Below, one piece after another: positions 5,984 to 6,159 of a stretch of DNA of 6,159 bases. Position numbers and translations under genes: made by a program. The notes beneath the pieces were generated by a model. It was not told the DNA's origin, searched no databases, and worked only from the letters and a program-made list of their open reading frames with translations. The stretch comes from Planctomycetota bacterium. Its GTDB lineage: Bacteria > Planctomycetota > UBA1135 > UBA2386. Where the stretch lies: positions 1 through 6,159 of the forward strand of contig JAGQRA010000791.1 of the NCBI GenBank assembly GCA_020425885.1, written 5' to 3'. How positions within the stretch are numbered: the first letter of the stretch is position 1; each line of letters begins with the position of its first letter.

Positions 5984-6159
5984 ATGAAAGACGAGTCCAG
6001 TCATCCCGAGACGTCGAGCCCATCGCCGGCGATGCCGTTCGACGGCAAGATCGCGCTCGTCACCGGCGCCTCGCGCGGCATCGGCCGCGGCGTCGCGGTG
6101 CACCTGGCCCGCGCGGGCGCGACCGTGTTCTGTACCTCGACCAAGGACGGCGGTTGCGC
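5984..6159 (+). CDS. fabG: Short-chain dehydrogenase/reductase, N-terminal part, probably FabG (3' end outside window)
   Basis: Only 58 residues are present before the window ends, still open. After FDGKIALVTGASRGIGRGVA (19-38), with the TGxxxGxG nucleotide-binding loop at 27-34, comes HLARAGATVF, the first beta-alpha-beta unit of a Rossmann fold. The TGASRGIG wording and the position 14 bases after fabH favour 3-oxoacyl-ACP reductase FabG (NADPH-dependent reduction of the beta-keto group in each elongation cycle). The catalytic Ser-Tyr-Lys residues are beyond the window, and the GRGVA...AGATV wording also occurs in other SDRs such as DHRS1-like enzymes, so the symbol is tentative. ATG 5984 has GAAGG (5972-5976) 7 bases upstream. 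It gives a polar Ser/Pro/Glu-rich lead of about 16 residues not usual in FabG; Met17 (6032) would give a standard length but has no ribosome-binding site. Confidence 0.8.
   Translation, partial: MKDESSHPETSSPSPAMPFDGKIALVTGASRGIGRGVAVHLARAGATVFCTSTKDGGC

Noticed and set aside
1..6159. An undescribed multi-gene system
   Set aside because: All genes belong to well-known housekeeping families in a familiar order; only regulatory details and small sequence departures are unusual.

Overview
This window is a high-GC (roughly two-thirds G+C by eye, strong G/C third-position bias), densely coding piece of a bacterial chromosome with every gene on the + strand. In order it holds the 3' end of recA, a complete alaS, a complete rpmF, plsX and fabH, and the 5' end of a short-chain dehydrogenase that is probably fabG. 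These are housekeeping genes. There is no mobile element, CRISPR array, tRNA or rRNA gene, or defence-like cassette, and I do not see an undescribed multi-gene system.

Taxonomy is inferred from protein style only. The AlaS has the short QKCLR-VPDLDNVG form of motif 1 and the GPNGVCGPCSEIY form of motif 2. That wording, with recA directly followed by alaS (no recX between) and the patchy use of Shine-Dalgarno sites, is reminiscent of Planctomycetota or related deep lineages, but a tree would be needed to say so firmly.

There are two transcriptional blocks. Block 1 (1-3409) is recA-alaS: recombinational repair followed by alanyl-tRNA synthetase, separated by 125 bases containing a hairpin over the recA stop codon and a hairpin that would cover an orphan Shine-Dalgarno-like sequence. 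Block 2 (about 3493 onward) is the classic rpmF-plsX-fabH-fabG order that couples ribosomal protein bL32 to phospholipid and fatty-acid synthesis. PlsX turns acyl-ACP into acyl-phosphate for phospholipid synthesis, FabH starts each new acyl chain, and FabG would do the first reduction of each elongation round. A malonyl-ACP transacylase gene (fabD), often found after fabH, is not between fabH and the reductase here.

The most informative non-coding stretch is 3410-3586, between the blocks. It contains a terminator-like hairpin, a perfect 10-base inverted repeat whose right arm overlaps a good -35 box, a sigma-70-type promoter (TTGACT, 16 bases, TAATCT), and a leader hairpin just before rpmF. 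This looks like a regulated start for the lipid operon and is the best place for a second look. Other points are the long, non-acidic Ala/Ser-rich tail of RecA and some altered residues in otherwise conserved AlaS motifs.
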